Shown here: positions 63,051-64,000 of the stretch, one piece after another
Numbering within the stretch: position 1 is the stretch's first letter
Layout of the letters: every line of letters begins with the position of its first letter
Source of the DNA: Lachnospiraceae bacterium
GTDB taxonomy: Bacteria > Bacillota > Clostridia > Lachnospirales > Lachnospiraceae
Assembly: GCA_910573755.1 (NCBI GenBank)
Contig: CAJTBO010000004.1
Span: forward strand, 186,001-250,000
DNA: 64,000 nucleotides
Direction: 5' to 3'
The notes under the pieces: generated by a model
Told to the model about the DNA's origin: nothing
Databases searched by the model: none
What the model saw: the letters and a program-made list of their open reading frames with translations, nothing else
Translations under genes and position numbers: made by a program

Positions 63051-63560
63051 ATGCTTAACGAAAACATTAAAGCGCTTAGAAAATCAAAAGGACTTTCACA
63101 ACAGGAGCTTGCCGTCAAGCTGAATGTGGTGCGGCAAACCATTTCCAAATGGGAGCAGGGCCTGTCCGTTCCTTCTTCTGATATGTTGATCTTCATATCG
63201 GAAGTGTTTGAAACACCTGTAAGCACATTGCTCGGAGAAACTGTTGCCGAAACGGAGGTTGACGGCTTAAAAGCGATTTCTGAAAAATTGGAGGTGGTAA
63301 ACCTGCAGCTGGCACAAAGAAAAACCACAAGAAGAAAAGTTCTTCATTGGCTGCTTATCTCATTGTGTGCGGCCATAGTAATAATTTCTGCCGTTCTGAT
63401 AACAATAAACAGCCCTTACCTGGGTTGGGATTACAGCAGTCCCGAAACCGCCGTTCTCGGAGTGGCATTTCATTCATTGGAATGGCTGTTTGTCAGGACG
63501 GCACCGGTCATCTTTATTTTCGCAATCATCGGAATTTTCTTAACAAAAAAGAAAGAATAA
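63051..63560 (+). CDS. XRE-family HTH transcriptional regulator with membrane segments
   Basis: 169 aa, AAGGAGG 9 nt upstream. Residues 1-65 are a Cro/C1-type HTH (NIKALRKSKGLSQQELAVKLNVVRQTISKWEQGLSVPS). After a short linker helix come two membrane segments (about 97-117 and 145-165). Such membrane-tethered XRE regulators of Clostridia often control an adjacent transporter, but none is seen here. Confidence 0.88.
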   Translation: MLNENIKALRKSKGLSQQELAVKLNVVRQTISKWEQGLSVPSSDMLIFISEVFETPVSTLLGETVAETEVDGLKAISEKLEVVNLQLAQRKTTRRKVLHWLLISLCAAIVIISAVLITINSPYLGWDYSSPETAVLGVAFHSLEWLFVRTAPVIFIFAIIGIFLTKKKE

Positions 63561-63625
63561 ATCCGCTTTGTCTTGAGCACGGTTCAGATTTACCCTCCCG
63601 CCGGCAAGGTAACTGCCCGACGTAT

Positions 63626-63649
63626 AAAACCCGTATTCATGCGGGTTTT
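63626..63649 (+). terminator. Hairpin after the HTH gene
   Basis: AAAACCCG/CGGGTTTT with an 8-nt loop. The T4 tail is weak, so this may terminate in either direction. Confidence 0.6.
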
Positions 63650-63659
63650 GGGGGCTGTG

Positions 63660-63828
63660 CCGCAAGCCTGAATGTCCACGCCCGCCGCTTAAGCATTTGC
63701 CCTTATCCTGTTCTCCGTCAGAGGCCGGGGGCGCGGGGGCAGAAGCAGCCGCAAAATCTGCCGGCAGCCGCAGCAGCCCAGAATTCCCTGCCTTTACCGG
63801 CAGGGCGGCCTTGCCGTCATCACGCCTT
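63660..63828. other. GC-rich segment without a convincing gene
   Basis: About 170 nt of much higher GC than the flanks, with runs such as GGGGGCGCGGGGGC and a palindrome CCTGCCTTTACCGGCAGG-like core (about 63787-63805). A minus-strand frame runs through it but has no ribosome-binding site and an Ala/Pro/Gly composition typical of GC-rich shadow frames. Confidence 0.4.
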
Positions 63829-64000
63829 TCAGATAGTCGTGTCTTCTCCGCTCCATTTCCCAATATTATCAAACAGTTCCTTCACAGAGCGTTCAGGAAT
63901 CCTCCCCTTTTTTGCCCACTCTACCACATATACCGAAACCCTTTTTCCGTCTTTTTCACGGGCATATCCTCCTCCTCTACAGAGTCGATCCTGATCGGCT
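63829..64000 (-). CDS. C-terminal end of an unidentified protein (cut by window edge)
   Basis: An open minus-strand frame enters from the right edge and ends at TGA (63831-63829). The 56 visible residues include GKRVSVYVVEWAKKGRIPE and SVKELFDNIGKWSGEDTTI, with plausible strand and helix patterns. No start codon is inside the window and no family was recognised. Confidence 0.45.
   Translation of the reverse strand, partial: ADQDRLCRGGGYAREKDGKRVSVYVVEWAKKGRIPERSVKELFDNIGKWSGEDTTI

Noticed and set aside
63540-63872. 110-codon minus-strand ORF in the GC-rich segment
   Set aside because: No ribosome-binding site; composition is explained by GC-rich DNA, and it overlaps the terminator and the HTH gene end.

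Overview
The window looks like a chromosomal segment of a gut Clostridia bacterium, most likely Lachnospiraceae (Bacillota). This rests on gene content: pyruvate phosphate dikinase, DUF5688, a DUF6431-type transposon, the dgt-dnaG-rpoD-trmK-nif3 order, a tryptophan T-box and PF06541 membrane proteins. No species is named, because no marker here fixes one.

Layout. 1-11.0 kb is accessory DNA, probably part of an integrated element. It holds a large serine recombinase, a helicase-like P-loop ATPase, DUF5688, an ArgR-like protein and several small unknowns. A three-gene transposon (1210-4230) has inserted into a DUF1643 gene of this element. Both ends can be placed to the base, and excising the transposon in silico restores the DUF1643 frame. 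11.1-25.6 kb is core: ppdK, an ABC-F protein, a HAD phosphatase, two hypothetical proteins, ppk and ppx (polyphosphate synthesis and turnover), a DUF815 ATPase, pheA and a DUF5050 protein. 25.6-30.0 kb is a folate operon on the minus strand in the order folC, folE, HD hydrolase, folP, folB-folK fusion. 30.1-33.4 kb carries a PF06541 protein, a PH-domain protein, pyrBI and a nitroreductase. 33.5-39.3 kb holds a chemoreceptor and a TrpXYZ-type ABC importer preceded by a T-box with a probable UGG (Trp) specifier. 39.5-47.1 kb has an alanine/glycine symporter, an S4-domain protein, two G3E (CobW) GTPases, a lipoprotein serine protease and the RNase P RNA. 47.2-55.7 kb runs on the minus strand as dgt, dnaG, rpoD, trmK, nif3, nucleoside kinase, yhfC. 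55.9-64 kb holds a small unknown protein, an AT-rich membrane/beta-helix protein, a PII-like protein, potABC without potD, a DUF1801 protein, a HTH regulator and a cut-off gene.

The most unusual signal is not a gene. Several gene junctions inside operons carry members of one short repeat family. In coding orientation the core resembles TGCGGAACTGGAATAGGAG, and the final copy supplies the Shine-Dalgarno sequence of the next gene (pyrI, trpX, dnaG). A longer form of about 75 bp does the same for nif3 and yhfC. At several loci the core is also the seam of local tandem duplications (40 bp x3 at pyrBI, 105 bp x3 before trpX, about 102 bp at dgt/dnaG, 54 bp at trmK). The trmK reading frame runs into it and gains a repeat-coded tail.

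All calls come from reading the sequence and recognising families. No database search was run. Start codons were chosen by Shine-Dalgarno position where stated.
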